Source: Methanomassiliicoccus sp.
Lineage (GTDB): Archaea; Thermoplasmatota; Thermoplasmata; Methanomassiliicoccales; Methanomassiliicoccaceae
Direction: 5' to 3'
DNA length: 64,000 bases
NCBI GenBank assembly: GCA_012719175.1
Contig: JAAYAX010000004.1
Span: 496,001 to 560,000 of the forward strand
Below are positions 1-8,731 of this stretch, in pieces. Under the pieces are notes generated by a model. It worked only from the letters and a program-made list of their open reading frames with translations, was not told where the DNA came from and did not search any database. A program made the position numbers and the translations under genes. Positions within the stretch are counted from its first letter, which is position 1. Each line of letters opens with the position of its first letter.

Positions 1-310
1 CAGTGGCCGTTCCCGAGTATACTTTTTTACCCGAGGCATCTAGTACGTAAGTAGGCGTGACCTTGTAAGTATATGCCGGAAGTTCAGTAGAGGATTCATC
101 ATAGGGATCGATGGTCACTTCAGAAGAATCGTTCGACAGAATCACAGAGCTGTCGGAGAGCGTCCCTACGACATCCTTGCTACCCTTCGCCCCTATATAG
201 ACAAGAGTCGAAGCGGCAAGGAAAACACCGATAACCAAAATAGCAACGAATTGCTTCGTTCTATTTCTATAATTAAGATATTTTTTTATTTTATTGTATT
301 CCTTTACCAA
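1..310 (-). CDS. Secreted surface protein, N-terminal part (cut by window edge)
   Basis: Reading leftward from a TTG at 310, an open frame runs off the window edge. A GAGGTGG ribosome site sits a few bases upstream of the TTG. The roughly 103 visible residues are a basic start (VKEYNKIKKYL), one hydrophobic helix (FVAILVIGVFLAASTLVYI), a Ser/Asp-rich linker, and then YKVTPTYVLDASGKKVYSG. That last part resembles the opening of the beta-helix module in the window's other secreted proteins, so this is probably another member. The helix could be a signal peptide or a membrane anchor; I see no clear cleavage site. The upstream region is AT-rich, as for its relatives. The function of the missing part is unknown. 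Confidence 0.7.
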   Translation of the reverse strand, partial: MVKEYNKIKKYLNYRNRTKQFVAILVIGVFLAASTLVYIGAKGSKDVVGTLSDSSVILSNDSSEVTIDPYDESSTELPAYTYKVTPTYVLDASGKKVYSGTAT

Positions 311-1176
311 TATTACCACCTCATTTCTTTAATCACCTTCTCACTTGGAAGACAAGCCTTCTCGTTTTTGCCTCACTCATGCAAATCGCCTTACTGGCTT
401 AGCAGCAATGTATCCGGCGAGATGCAGCCTGCTCCTTCGAGTGATGCCATTACTTAATCATTGATAAAGGTTTCAGTTCTAGTATTATTATTAAAAGCAT
501 TTACAGAACTTTTTATTAATATAGTAAAAATTCTATAAATAAAATATTTCATAATAAATATCCTTTATAAATCGTCAATGGACGTATAGGTGGTCAGAAA
601 TTTGCATTAGTCTGAATATTGTGCACCTTTTTCCCCTTTTTTCATCAGGTCGATATCACGAATAATGGTTGCGAATCGCGTAAATCATCAATTGATTTGG
701 CTGAAAATCGATTTTATTTTTCCATAATTCAAGCCTTAAGTACTGTTATGATACGACAAACCCCAGGTTTAACCGGGGTTAACATGTTTTACGATGTTGT
801 TTTACGATTGACGTTTCCCAAAATCAATAAGAATTGATTATTTTCTAGGGCGAGAACAGTAAATTAGATTCATTCCTGCGCTCCCGTTGCCGTTAGGGAC
901 TAATGCCGATCTTGCGGGTCCCTTTAGTATCATACTAACGGCTAACTCCGTTGGTTTTTTACGGGGAACATCCAACTCGGATTTTGAAAACGTACACCGA
1001 ACCCTATTAACGCTCCTTCACAGGACATTATTAGAGGCTTGATAATCGATTCGTTCAAACCTCATTCGTTTGTACATTCTTTCTGACTAATCACAATCAA
1101 ATAAACAGTTGAGTGAGATCGCACAGTGTTTTCATCACAAGAATCCGACGGGTCGGGGTGAAGTAGCCTCCGGACC
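311..1176. other. Long AT-rich intergenic region with hairpins
   Basis: No convincing gene is seen. The part next to the left surface protein (about 470-600) is very AT-rich and probably holds its promoter. It contains two structured spots. At 759-780 AACCCC and GGGGTT face each other around GGTT/AACC. At 889-960 there is a nested set of inverted repeats ending in a T run, described separately. Short open frames at 251-457 and 619-837 have no coding character. Confidence 0.6.
889..960 (+). ncRNA. Candidate structured RNA or attenuator-like element
   Basis: GCCGTTAG at 889-896 is the exact complement of CTAACGGC at 935-942, and inside them GGGAC (896-900) can pair with GTCCC (918-922). The 3' arm can instead pair locally, AACGG (937-941) with CCGTT (948-952), and that alternative hairpin is followed by GGTTTTTT. 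These are two mutually exclusive folds, one terminator-like. No gene lies directly downstream on this strand, so a free small RNA or a decayed leader is possible. No known RNA family is recognised. Confidence 0.35.
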
Positions 1177-2217
1177 TCATATCTCGATTGTTACTTCCTG
1201 TTGAAGCTGCTTGCCGGTAGGCATCCACGCCTTCCTTTCACTGCAGTACTGCAGTATCTTCTCGTACAACCTCAGAGTGTCCCCCTGCATGTTGGTATTG
1301 TGCCAAAGAATGCCCATCGTCCCTCTCTGGGCCTCCACCACATCGATCAGCTCCTTCACGAGGTCCCAGGCCCCCCGTACATCGAGCCTCATGTAGTTCT
1401 GGAAGAGGGAGGCGTCCATAATGACCAAGGGGATCTCCCGAATATCGATGGTGCTGCCGGTCCCGAGATCATATGGGAAGAAGGGGTGGCACATGCCTCC
1501 CCTGAAACCAGCACAATCAGCATAACCTAGGGTGGTATCGTACTTGAACCCGGCCTGCTGCAGCAGATTCCAAGTCAGCGGAACCTTGAACCTAAGAAAA
1601 TGGTTCCTGTATCCCACAACCTCTTTTCCCAGGGCCTCTTCGAGCAGAACCTTCTCCTTTTTCATCCGTTCTAGGTCGGCATGCGCGGCCTGACTTCCAT
1701 GAAGGCCCACCTCCCAACCTGAGCCATCTATGAACTTGAGGTCGTCCTTTATATCCTTGATATCGTAGGACCGGTCAGGTCCACCCTCCACCGCGATGAA
1801 GTAGAAGCTGGAACGTGCTCCATATCTTTCCTCCAAGGCCATGATCTCTCTGCTATCGAGGAACGGGCGGACCACCCTTGGTCTACTCAGTTTATCGATA
1901 GTTCCTCGGAAATCTCCGACCATGAACGAACGTATCGAATCCAGTTCCTTTCGAAAGTAGTTATTTGGGCAGAGAACGTCCACATCGTGGGAAAGGCAGA
2001 CGGCGAACTTATGACCATCCGGGTACTCTACCCGCATCCCCCGGTTGTTGAGATATCGCGAAACTGTAGGCTCACGGATGTTCCTTTCCTCACTGGCATA
2101 GTACGGGAACCTACCGAAGCTGTCGCGAAGCCCCTCGCGATACTCTTCCTCACGGGCGAACATATTCAAAAGCGACCGGTCGCCGCGAAGTAGGTCCAAC
2201 ATCCCGTCTTTATTCAT
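1177..2217 (-). CDS. Polysaccharide deacetylase-like (NodB/CE4) protein
   Basis: This 346-residue protein belongs to the NodB-homology deacetylase group, metal enzymes that remove acetyl groups from N-acetylated sugars. Visible motifs are SHDVD at 76-80 in place of the usual TFDD, GLHGS at 171-175 (metal histidine 173), GYRNHF at 202-207, and a late histidine in LWHNTN near 306. The first about 65 residues form a non-catalytic extension. There is no signal peptide, so it probably acts on lipid- or nucleotide-linked sugars in the cytoplasm. It is divergent from the FemAB-like gene that follows and lies in the glycan locus. The exact substrate is unknown. Confidence 0.8.
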   Translation of the reverse strand: MNKDGMLDLLRGDRSLLNMFAREEEYREGLRDSFGRFPYYASEERNIREPTVSRYLNNRGMRVEYPDGHKFAVCLSHDVDVLCPNNYFRKELDSIRSFMVGDFRGTIDKLSRPRVVRPFLDSREIMALEERYGARSSFYFIAVEGGPDRSYDIKDIKDDLKFIDGSGWEVGLHGSQAAHADLERMKKEKVLLEEALGKEVVGYRNHFLRFKVPLTWNLLQQAGFKYDTTLGYADCAGFRGGMCHPFFPYDLGTGSTIDIREIPLVIMDASLFQNYMRLDVRGAWDLVKELIDVVEAQRGTMGILWHNTNMQGDTLRLYEKILQYCSERKAWMPTGKQLQQEVTIEI

Positions 2218-2316
2218 TCGATACTCGATAAAAATCAGGTTATTAATAGATGGTGGCCGAGAGCCACGAACTTGCTGATTCCGTCCTATCCCTTCTTTTT
2301 TCCCAGGAGCCTACGA

Positions 2317-2325
2317 ATAAATATA
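2317..2325 (+). promoter_or_regulatory. TATA-like box before the FemAB-like gene
   Basis: ATAAATATA ends at 2325. A start of transcription about 25 bases on, near 2345, would leave only the GAGGAGG (2342-2348) and the ATG at 2352 in the message. This supports 2352 over the longer frame that opens at 2250. Confidence 0.45.
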
Positions 2326-2351
2326 TGGTCTCCATTGAAGTGAGGAGGATA

Positions 2352-3353
2352 ATGTCCGACAGGACTAAATACAGAGAACTTTGCATGGCCGAGCCCACCA
2401 TACCCATATTCTCACAGGACTGGTGGCTGGATGCGGTGTGCGGAGAGGCCAATTGGGATGTCATCACTCTAGAGAAGAACAATGACATCTACGCCACCTT
2501 GCCCTACTATTTCCAGAACAAGCGGGGTTCCCTGTATATTACGATGCCTCTGCTGACCCAGACGCTGGGTCCATGGATGAGGCCGACCAAGGCACAGAAG
2601 TACAGGACCAAACTAGGCAGCGAGATGGACACGCTGAGCAAGCTTGTCGAGGCCATACCTCCCTTCAAATCCTTCGAGCAATATTTCCATCATTCTATCA
2701 CCACCTGGCTGCCGTTCTACTGGAACGGCTACCGGCAGACCACGCGTTACACGTACATTTTTCCGGACCTCACCAACCTGGACAGGATATACGAGGATGT
2801 GGACCATGGAGTCAGGAAGTACATCTCCAAGGCCAAGGATGAGATAGATGTGGTGGAGACCGAGGACCTGAGAAGGTTCTATGAGATCAACACCGCGGTA
2901 TTCACCAAGCAGGACCGAAAGGTCCCCTACAGTTATGAATTCCTCTCCCAGCTGGATGGCACCCTCCGGAGGAGAGGTAAGCGGAGCATACTGTTTGCTG
3001 TGGACAAGAGCGGAGAGCTTCGAGCAGGGTTGTACCTGGTATGGAGCGGGGATTGTACCTACTCCCTCATGTCGGGGATAGACCCCAAGTTCCAGAATGA
3101 CGGAGCCCTCCGACTCCTGTTCTGGGAAGGGATAAAGAACGCCAGCAAGGTGACCAGGACGTTTGATTTCGAGGGGAGCATGCTGAAGCCGGTGGAAAGG
3201 AACTTTCGGAAGTTCGGGCCTATCCAGACCCCGTACTTGCACGTCTACAAGAAGAACACCTTCCAGGACAAGCTGACCAAGAGCTTGTCAGACCTGAGGC
3301 ACGGAAGGCGAGGGTCGTCAAAGCCCAAGGCAGATACTGATGCAGAGTCATGA
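2352..3353 (+). CDS. FemAB-like / BioF2-type acyltransferase
   Basis: A protein of about 333 residues with the GNAT-like fold of FemAB/FemX and BioF2-like transferases (Pfam Acetyltransf_6 type). In bacteria these move aminoacyl or acyl groups onto cell-wall precursors or sugars. The opening IFSQDWWLDAVCG and the later WSGDCTYSLMSGID and RTFDFEGSM segments are typical. The frame extends upstream to an ATG at 2250, but GAGGAGG just before 2352, a TATA-like box at 2317-2325 and the family's usual start all favour 2352. The SD spacing (3 bases) is short. An archaeon without peptidoglycan probably uses it to decorate surface glycan. The substrate is unknown. Confidence 0.8.
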   Translation: MSDRTKYRELCMAEPTIPIFSQDWWLDAVCGEANWDVITLEKNNDIYATLPYYFQNKRGSLYITMPLLTQTLGPWMRPTKAQKYRTKLGSEMDTLSKLVEAIPPFKSFEQYFHHSITTWLPFYWNGYRQTTRYTYIFPDLTNLDRIYEDVDHGVRKYISKAKDEIDVVETEDLRRFYEINTAVFTKQDRKVPYSYEFLSQLDGTLRRRGKRSILFAVDKSGELRAGLYLVWSGDCTYSLMSGIDPKFQNDGALRLLFWEGIKNASKVTRTFDFEGSMLKPVERNFRKFGPIQTPYLHVYKKNTFQDKLTKSLSDLRHGRRGSSKPKADTDAES

Positions 3354-3904
3354 AGTTCACATGCATGTCCGGGAGAACAACGCTGCGTAGCCTTGCTCAA
3401 TTAACTCCCTTACCCCCTACTTCTATTATCATATAGTATAATGATAACAGCAAAAGAGGGCAGGACGATAGCTTGAAATTTCCTGAGTGAATTTTGTGAA
3501 GACGTGGGGTCTCGGTCACAGAGCACGCCTCGGGATCGGACCGACCCGTAGATGAGAGTCTTCGTTGTTGTATCTGGGTTGGGGACAAAATGGCCGCGGG
3601 AGGCAAACCAATGAGGGCCCTGTCGAGCACGGCCAGCATCCACGATCCTTATGATCGGCGGACCATGGATGTTCATAGGCCTGATTATAAATCTATCTAT
3701 ATAGATAATAATAATTTATATATTGAACAACAGTGTTTGGATTGATGTAGCAGGATACCAAACAGTTCAATTGCCCCAATAGAATCTTAAAAATAGGCAT
3801 TAAAAATGACTGTTTCTTAGCGTGGGGCGGGGTATATACAAACTTTACTATAAAAAAGCACACAAGATAGCTTAATATAAATGATATTATCAATCACTAC
3901 TCCG
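3354..3904. other. Intergenic region with AT-rich promoter
   Basis: No supported gene; two overlapping minus-strand frames around 3400-3680 show no family resemblance and I left them out. The right part is AT-rich and includes a perfect 14-base palindrome, TATCTATATAGATA, at 3694-3707. Two TATA-like boxes follow, at 3849-3856 and 3872-3880, placed to serve the epimerase gene. Confidence 0.6.
3872..3880 (+). promoter_or_regulatory. TATA-like box for the epimerase gene
   Basis: TTAATATAA lies 25 bases before the ATG at 3905, the spacing expected for a leaderless archaeal message. A second box, TATAAAAAA near 3849-3857, has the same spacing to the ATG at 3881, so both starts may be used. Confidence 0.45.
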
Positions 3905-4891
3905 ATGCCTCAGAGAGTAGTAGTAACGGGCGGAGCAGGCTTCATCGGTTCCAATATAGTGCATGAACTCCTTGACAAGGGTTACGTAGTCAATATCATC
4001 GACGACCTATCTACCGGTAGGTTCGAAAACATCGCACCCTATGTAGATCGGGGGGAGGTGAACTTCTATAGAGGGTCCATTTTGGACTGCAATCTCTTGA
4101 AGTCAGCGTTCAGGGACGCTGATTATGTGCTGCACCAGGCAGCCTTGCCGTCGGTCCAGCGGTCCATCGAGAACCCCCGGGCGACGAACGACGTCAACGT
4201 CACCGGCACGCTCAACGTGCTCATGATGGCCAAGGACGCTGGCGTAAAGAAGGTGGTCCTGGCCTCATCCTCATCGGTGTATGGGGACACCCCTGTGCTG
4301 CCGAAGGTTGAAGACATGAAGACCAATCCCAAGTCCCCATATGCAGCTACCAAGCTTATGTGTGAGAACTATGGCTCCTCCTTCACTGATATATTCAACC
4401 TACCTGTGGCCTGTCTGAGGTACTTCAACGTCTACGGGCCCAACCAGAACCCAAACTCCAACTACGCTGCGGTAATCCCGCTCTTCATCAATGCCGTCCT
4501 CAAGAACCAGAGCCCGAGGATCAACGGTGACGGCAGCCAGACCCGTGACTTCACTTACATCAAGGACGTGGTGGACGCCAATCTCCTGGCTATGAAGTCC
4601 TCGGCTACCGGCGCGTTCAACATCGCCTACGGCTCCCAGGTCAGTATCCGCGCTCTTGCGGAGAAGATCATGGATATCGTGGGCAACTACCCGGAGCTGA
4701 AGTTCATCGATGCCCGTAAGGGTGATGTCAAGGACTCGCTGGCCGATATCACCCGGGCCAGGAACGGCTTCGGCTACGATCCGCACTACAGCCTGGATAG
4801 AGGTCTGAAGGCCTCGGTGGAGTGGTACGAGTCTCGGTCCAAGGTGGACATCTGCGCCCCGTCCAAGCTGATGGCCGTCTCCACGCACTAA
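3905..4891 (+). CDS. NAD-dependent sugar epimerase/dehydratase (GalE/WbpP type SDR)
   Basis: An extended short-chain dehydrogenase acting on nucleotide sugars. The NAD loop VVTGGAGFIGSN comes right after the start, a catalytic serine/threonine region SSSSVYG follows at roughly residues 121-127, and the YxxxK pair is in PYAATKLMCE. NVYGPNQ and RDFTYIKDVV are diagnostic of UDP-hexose 4-epimerases, with WbpP-like UDP-HexNAc 4-epimerases the closest match by eye. About 328 residues is normal for the family. The ATG at 3905 gives the usual short lead to the NAD loop; an in-frame ATG at 3881 would add eight residues. It probably supplies a UDP-sugar for the neighbouring glycosyltransferases. Confidence 0.88.
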   Translation: MPQRVVVTGGAGFIGSNIVHELLDKGYVVNIIDDLSTGRFENIAPYVDRGEVNFYRGSILDCNLLKSAFRDADYVLHQAALPSVQRSIENPRATNDVNVTGTLNVLMMAKDAGVKKVVLASSSSVYGDTPVLPKVEDMKTNPKSPYAATKLMCENYGSSFTDIFNLPVACLRYFNVYGPNQNPNSNYAAVIPLFINAVLKNQSPRINGDGSQTRDFTYIKDVVDANLLAMKSSATGAFNIAYGSQVSIRALAEKIMDIVGNYPELKFIDARKGDVKDSLADITRARNGFGYDPHYSLDRGLKASVEWYESRSKVDICAPSKLMAVSTH

Positions 4892-4933
4892 ACCCTTAGT
4901 TTTTAGTCTTCAGAACGAGAGGGTGGATGATCT

Positions 4934-4950
4934 CCCCCAATACTAGGGGG
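4934..4950. terminator. GC hairpin between convergent genes
   Basis: CCCCC (4934-4938) faces GGGGG (4946-4950) between the ends of the epimerase and the glycosyltransferase. A T-rich stretch follows on the plus strand near 4991-4998. It is a plausible end for the rightward transcript, but the distance to the T-rich stretch is long. Confidence 0.3.
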
Positions 4951-5029
4951 GTGGGGGGACATCACCTCTCTATACTCATTTCTCCGCAGGTTATTTTTAA
5001 ATTGGTGCTGGGTGGCGACGGCTTTCAGC

Positions 5030-6145
5030 TCATCGACGCTTGATCTCGTCGTAAACCCCAAGGGTCATGTCGGCGATGCGGTCCCAGGAGTATTCTGAAT
5101 CTGCCATCACCTGTCCGCGCTGGCCCATCTCCTGGGCCTCGGAGCAGTTTTCGGCCATGTGGACGATGGCTTTCTTGAGAGCGGTAACATCCGCAGAAGG
5201 CACAAGGAGACCGTTCACACCCTCCTTGATTATCTCCGGCAGGCAGCCGACGGTGGTGGATATCACTGGCTTCCCTAACCCTAGGGCGATCTGGACGACC
5301 CCGCTCTGCGTAACCTCGATGTACGGCAGCACCACGGCCATGCAACGGCCGAAGATCTCCGGGACCTCATCGTCGGCCACATAGCGGTTGATCACCTCGA
5401 ACCACGGGCGATCCTCCATATCCTCTTTGTAGGGGCTGAGGTCTCCCTCTCCTGCGATGATCAGTTTTAGATCATGGCCCTCTGCGTTGAGCTCGTTGAT
5501 CGCCTTCACCAGGTAGCCGATACCCTTGTACTCGGAGATCCGGCCGAAGAACAGGAAGGTCCGCTCCGTTCCCTCGACGCAGGTCTGGCCACAGGAGAAG
5601 AAGGAGTAGTTACCGTGGGGGACGATCCTCACTATGCCCTTGTCCACGTTCCGGATGTTGTCCCTGGCATACTCGCCATGGACGATGACCCTGTCGGCGT
5701 ATGAAAGAAGCATGTCGCGTACCGATTGCACATCGGTCCTACTGCTCCCTGGATGGGGCACGATGTCGTGTATGGTCATCACTGTGGGTATATCATCGAT
5801 GAACGGCAGGATGAAGTTCATCCAGGGGTAGCATCCATTGAAGTGCACCACGGACGGCCGGCGGTCCCTTATGAACAATATGAGCTCGATGATCTTCCAG
5901 AACTCCACGGTGTTCTTGATGAAGTTCTTCTTGGTGTTCCCGATGTCCATCTCCCTAACGTTGACCTTGGAGGAAATGTGCTCAAGCTCGCTCCCCCGTG
6001 GCAAGATCAGGTCCACCTCGGCCTTTTGGCCCAGGGCGTTCGAGAGCTGAGTAATGTAATGATGCAGTCCCCCTCGGGTGTTGAAGGAGACCACGACGAT
6101 CCGTTCATTCCTGTGTCCGTCATTTCCGTTCATATCGGCCCACAC
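5030..6145 (-). CDS. Glycosyltransferase family 4
   Basis: A GT-B fold sugar transferase of 371 residues. The N-terminal half has the acceptor-side pattern NTRGGLHHYITQL, and TIHDIVPH follows at about 120. The C-terminal half carries the donor domain: FFGRISEYKGIGYLVKA, IAGEGD, and the late segment GKPVISTTVGCLPEIIKEG. It probably adds a nucleotide-activated sugar to a lipid-linked glycan at the inner face of the membrane. It follows the DUF2206-like gene by 65 bases on the same strand and is likely co-transcribed. The first codon is GTG at 6145, with ATG at 6133 as the alternative. Confidence 0.87.
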   Translation of the reverse strand: MWADMNGNDGHRNERIVVVSFNTRGGLHHYITQLSNALGQKAEVDLILPRGSELEHISSKVNVREMDIGNTKKNFIKNTVEFWKIIELILFIRDRRPSVVHFNGCYPWMNFILPFIDDIPTVMTIHDIVPHPGSSRTDVQSVRDMLLSYADRVIVHGEYARDNIRNVDKGIVRIVPHGNYSFFSCGQTCVEGTERTFLFFGRISEYKGIGYLVKAINELNAEGHDLKLIIAGEGDLSPYKEDMEDRPWFEVINRYVADDEVPEIFGRCMAVVLPYIEVTQSGVVQIALGLGKPVISTTVGCLPEIIKEGVNGLLVPSADVTALKKAIVHMAENCSEAQEMGQRGQVMADSEYSWDRIADMTLGVYDEIKRR

Positions 6146-6210
6146 ATCTCCAGGTCATTGGTCGAGGACTATCATCGAGCTTCATCATGCTCAGAAGCCA
6201 CCAGCCTCCG

Positions 6211-8385
6211 TCAGGTGGACTGGACAAGGCTATGCTGGTTATTGTACACTGTGGAATATTTGTACAGATCATATGGCACATAGGTGTACGGGAAGACCGC
6301 GTTCCTGGTCAAACTATGCTCGATGTTGTACGAGCCCAGGTATATCAGGCTTCCTTTTTTCGCGGTGGAGATGAAGTCCAGGTCATCAACCCCCCAGAAA
6401 AAATACTCATGGAACACCGGGGAACGGTAGGAGTCGGCGTACGCGGTACCTACCTTTTCGGCCACGATCCACTTCTGGCCCATTACCTCGAAGTCGTTGT
6501 ACCGGACATAGTCCAGGTCTAGATCGAGGGCGAAGGAGGTATGCTGTGTCTTCTCCACCTGGTATATGAGGCCGGTGTTGAACATCAGGAACACTGACAG
6601 GAAGAGCACTACAGAGGCTGTGATCCACCTGGACGAGTACCTCAAAGGCTTCCGCTTGGTTATCCAGGCAGTGAAGGCCCTCCACAGGTTGAAGAAGTAG
6701 AATATCCCGGCGACAGACATGGGGGCAAGGACCAGCAGCATGACCTGAATGATCCTGCTGGTGTTCAGGGAGCTGGCGAAGTTAGGCACGGCGATGCAAG
6801 CTAGCAATACCAGGAAGGCCGCCACTGCCATGTTGGTGTAGGCCGCGGGGAAGTGGTACCTGCTCTTCTTGGAGAAGAGCGATAGTAAGCCTAGACCTAT
6901 CAGGCCCTGCGCTCCCAGCTGCACTACCTTTCCCACGGAGTGCAGCGGAGTGTTCGCTTCTCTGGTGATTATCTCCATGCCCTGTGCGGCCGAGGGACTG
7001 AAGAGGTCCGTCCACATGGACTCGGCGATGTTGAATACGATGTTGACGATGCTCTTGAACGCCGAGGCGTTGGTGACCGAGGTGTACCAGAGTATGGTCA
7101 TGAAGGCGACCGCCAGGAGCAGACCCAGATTAAGGATCAGCGGACGCTCCATCCTTCGAAGCGCGGGGACCGTTTCCTTCTTGATGGCCCTGCCCAGTTT
7201 CAGCAGGATGAACCTTCCCAGGTATACGAACAGAGCTATTATCCACAGCAGCAGGAACATGTAGGTGGTGCCGTAGTGGGAAACGATCAGGCAGAAGCTG
7301 AACACGCCGGTGAGCAGCAGCTTCGCTCTTCCGCTCATCTTGAGACTGGTGTCCATGAGCAGAGCCAGGACCAAGGTGAAGAACAACAGGGCCACCTCCT
7401 GCCTCCCCAGCTGGGGGAACTCCTGATAAAAAGCGTAAAAGGACACGGCGAAGGTCAAGGACATGAAGGCGAACCACCTGGACGAGTACCTCGATATCAG
7501 CGGGAACAGGGCCAGAGGTGCAAAGGCGAACAGCATGGGGCAGATGAGCTTGAACACCGTGGTCAGGTCCAGATTGCTTATCAGCGAGTAAGTAGGAACG
7601 AGGACCACGATGCTCAGCATGGCGTTGATGTTGGAGTAGAAGTTGAAGTCCCATCTGGCGTTCTGGATGACGGTGCTGGCGATGTAGTACTCCTTGTGAA
7701 TATCCCAGCCCCAGATGTGGGAGGAGATGAACGAGGTGTGCAGCAGTAGGCCCAGGGCGATGCCGTACAGGAGCCAGGGATAGGCCCGATCATCCCTGGA
7801 CCTTGAAAGTCCAGCGTAGATTATGGCAGCGAAGATAAGGGCGAGGGCGATGTACTGTACGAAGGTGTTCTGGTACTCGGTGGCGATAAGTGATCCCAGG
7901 GCTGTGACCACGGGGATGAGTATGGCCAGGTAGATGAAGGGGTCGCTCCAGTTGACCAACTTCTTCTTCGTGTAGGTGATGGTGGGACAGTCACAGAACA
8001 GGTACACCAGTATGATGATGTTCAGTAAGCATAGTATCACCAGAAAGAGGTTGGAACCGGTGATGACCCCGGTGACCCCGGTGAGGAAACCTATGGACAT
8101 CAATATCAGGCCGCAGGCGAAGATGAAGAATATGCTCAGGCCCACGATCATGACCACGGCCATGGTCAGGTCCAGCTCCTTGATGCGGAAGAAGCCTAAA
8201 AGGAACGTCCCCGGGATGAAGGTCAGCAGGAAGACGAAAGCGATCTGCCTCACGATCTCCAGCGGAGCGTAGAGGTCGGACATGAAGATGGAGTAGACGG
8301 CGACTATCTGCAGGACATAGGTCACCACCAGCAATGTCCGCAAAGGGAAGGCCTTCTGATTGGCCCTCTCGTGTGTCCACATCAT
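6211..8385 (-). CDS. Large multi-helix membrane protein, DUF2206-like
   Basis: 724 residues with about a dozen or more hydrophobic helices over the first 600 and a soluble tail of about 100 residues. The stretch around 230-270 (WGWDIHKEYYIAS, then NINAMLSIVVL) looks like the archaeal DUF2206 family, as does ARQE-like RQEVALLFF near 345. DUF2206 has no proven role. The loop residues after the first helices and the gene context suggest a GT-C type glycosyltransferase or a glycan polymerase acting outside the membrane. A GAGGG ribosome site precedes the ATG at 8385. It leads a two-gene unit with the GT4 gene. Confidence 0.72.
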   Translation of the reverse strand: MMWTHERANQKAFPLRTLLVVTYVLQIVAVYSIFMSDLYAPLEIVRQIAFVFLLTFIPGTFLLGFFRIKELDLTMAVVMIVGLSIFFIFACGLILMSIGFLTGVTGVITGSNLFLVILCLLNIIILVYLFCDCPTITYTKKKLVNWSDPFIYLAILIPVVTALGSLIATEYQNTFVQYIALALIFAAIIYAGLSRSRDDRAYPWLLYGIALGLLLHTSFISSHIWGWDIHKEYYIASTVIQNARWDFNFYSNINAMLSIVVLVPTYSLISNLDLTTVFKLICPMLFAFAPLALFPLISRYSSRWFAFMSLTFAVSFYAFYQEFPQLGRQEVALLFFTLVLALLMDTSLKMSGRAKLLLTGVFSFCLIVSHYGTTYMFLLLWIIALFVYLGRFILLKLGRAIKKETVPALRRMERPLILNLGLLLAVAFMTILWYTSVTNASAFKSIVNIVFNIAESMWTDLFSPSAAQGMEIITREANTPLHSVGKVVQLGAQGLIGLGLLSLFSKKSRYHFPAAYTNMAVAAFLVLLACIAVPNFASSLNTSRIIQVMLLVLAPMSVAGIFYFFNLWRAFTAWITKRKPLRYSSRWITASVVLFLSVFLMFNTGLIYQVEKTQHTSFALDLDLDYVRYNDFEVMGQKWIVAEKVGTAYADSYRSPVFHEYFFWGVDDLDFISTAKKGSLIYLGSYNIEHSLTRNAVFPYTYVPYDLYKYSTVYNNQHSLVQST

Positions 8386-8731
8386 CTCAAGCCCTCACTG
8401 CCCAGAACAAGCATGCACCGCTCTTCTTTTGATATTCATCTGCAAATATTATTGGAGACTGCATTAGGTTCAGGGGCCATAAATATCTATGCCTCATTAG
8501 CCCCTCCTTAACGGCCCTACTGGCACCTGTTTTCTACCTTTGTGAGAATAGATAAACACGGCCAATTTCGAAAGCTAGGAAGATGGCATAGAGGAGAGGT
8601 ATCTAAGGTGGCGGGACGCTTTAATGGCGGAAGCAGGACCACTCCCTGTAAGAACTACTGATGTATTCCATCAGGAACATAGATTTAGAAAAAACGATTT
8701 ATAAATCATGAACAATGGAGAACACGTTCCC
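8386..8731. other. Divergent promoter region
   Basis: No gene is seen. It separates the DUF2206-like gene (leftward) from a glycosyltransferase (rightward). For the leftward gene, an AT box lies at 8478-8488. For the rightward gene, TTTATAAAT at 8698-8706 is an obvious TATA box. One copy of TAACGGC at 8509-8515 matches the inverted-repeat motif noted elsewhere. Confidence 0.5.
8698..8706 (+). promoter_or_regulatory. TATA box of the 8732 glycosyltransferase
   Basis: TTTATAAAT is immediately followed by an ATG at 8708. That codon would lie upstream of the expected transcription start near 8728, so it cannot be the start if this box is used. The next in-frame ATG, at 8732, fits a nearly leaderless message. 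Confidence 0.55.

Noticed and set aside
619-837. Small open frame on the plus strand
   Set aside because: No ribosome site, no family resemblance and AT-rich intergenic composition.
3397-3676. Two overlapping minus-strand frames
   Set aside because: Composition and sequence look random; no start signal; no family resemblance.
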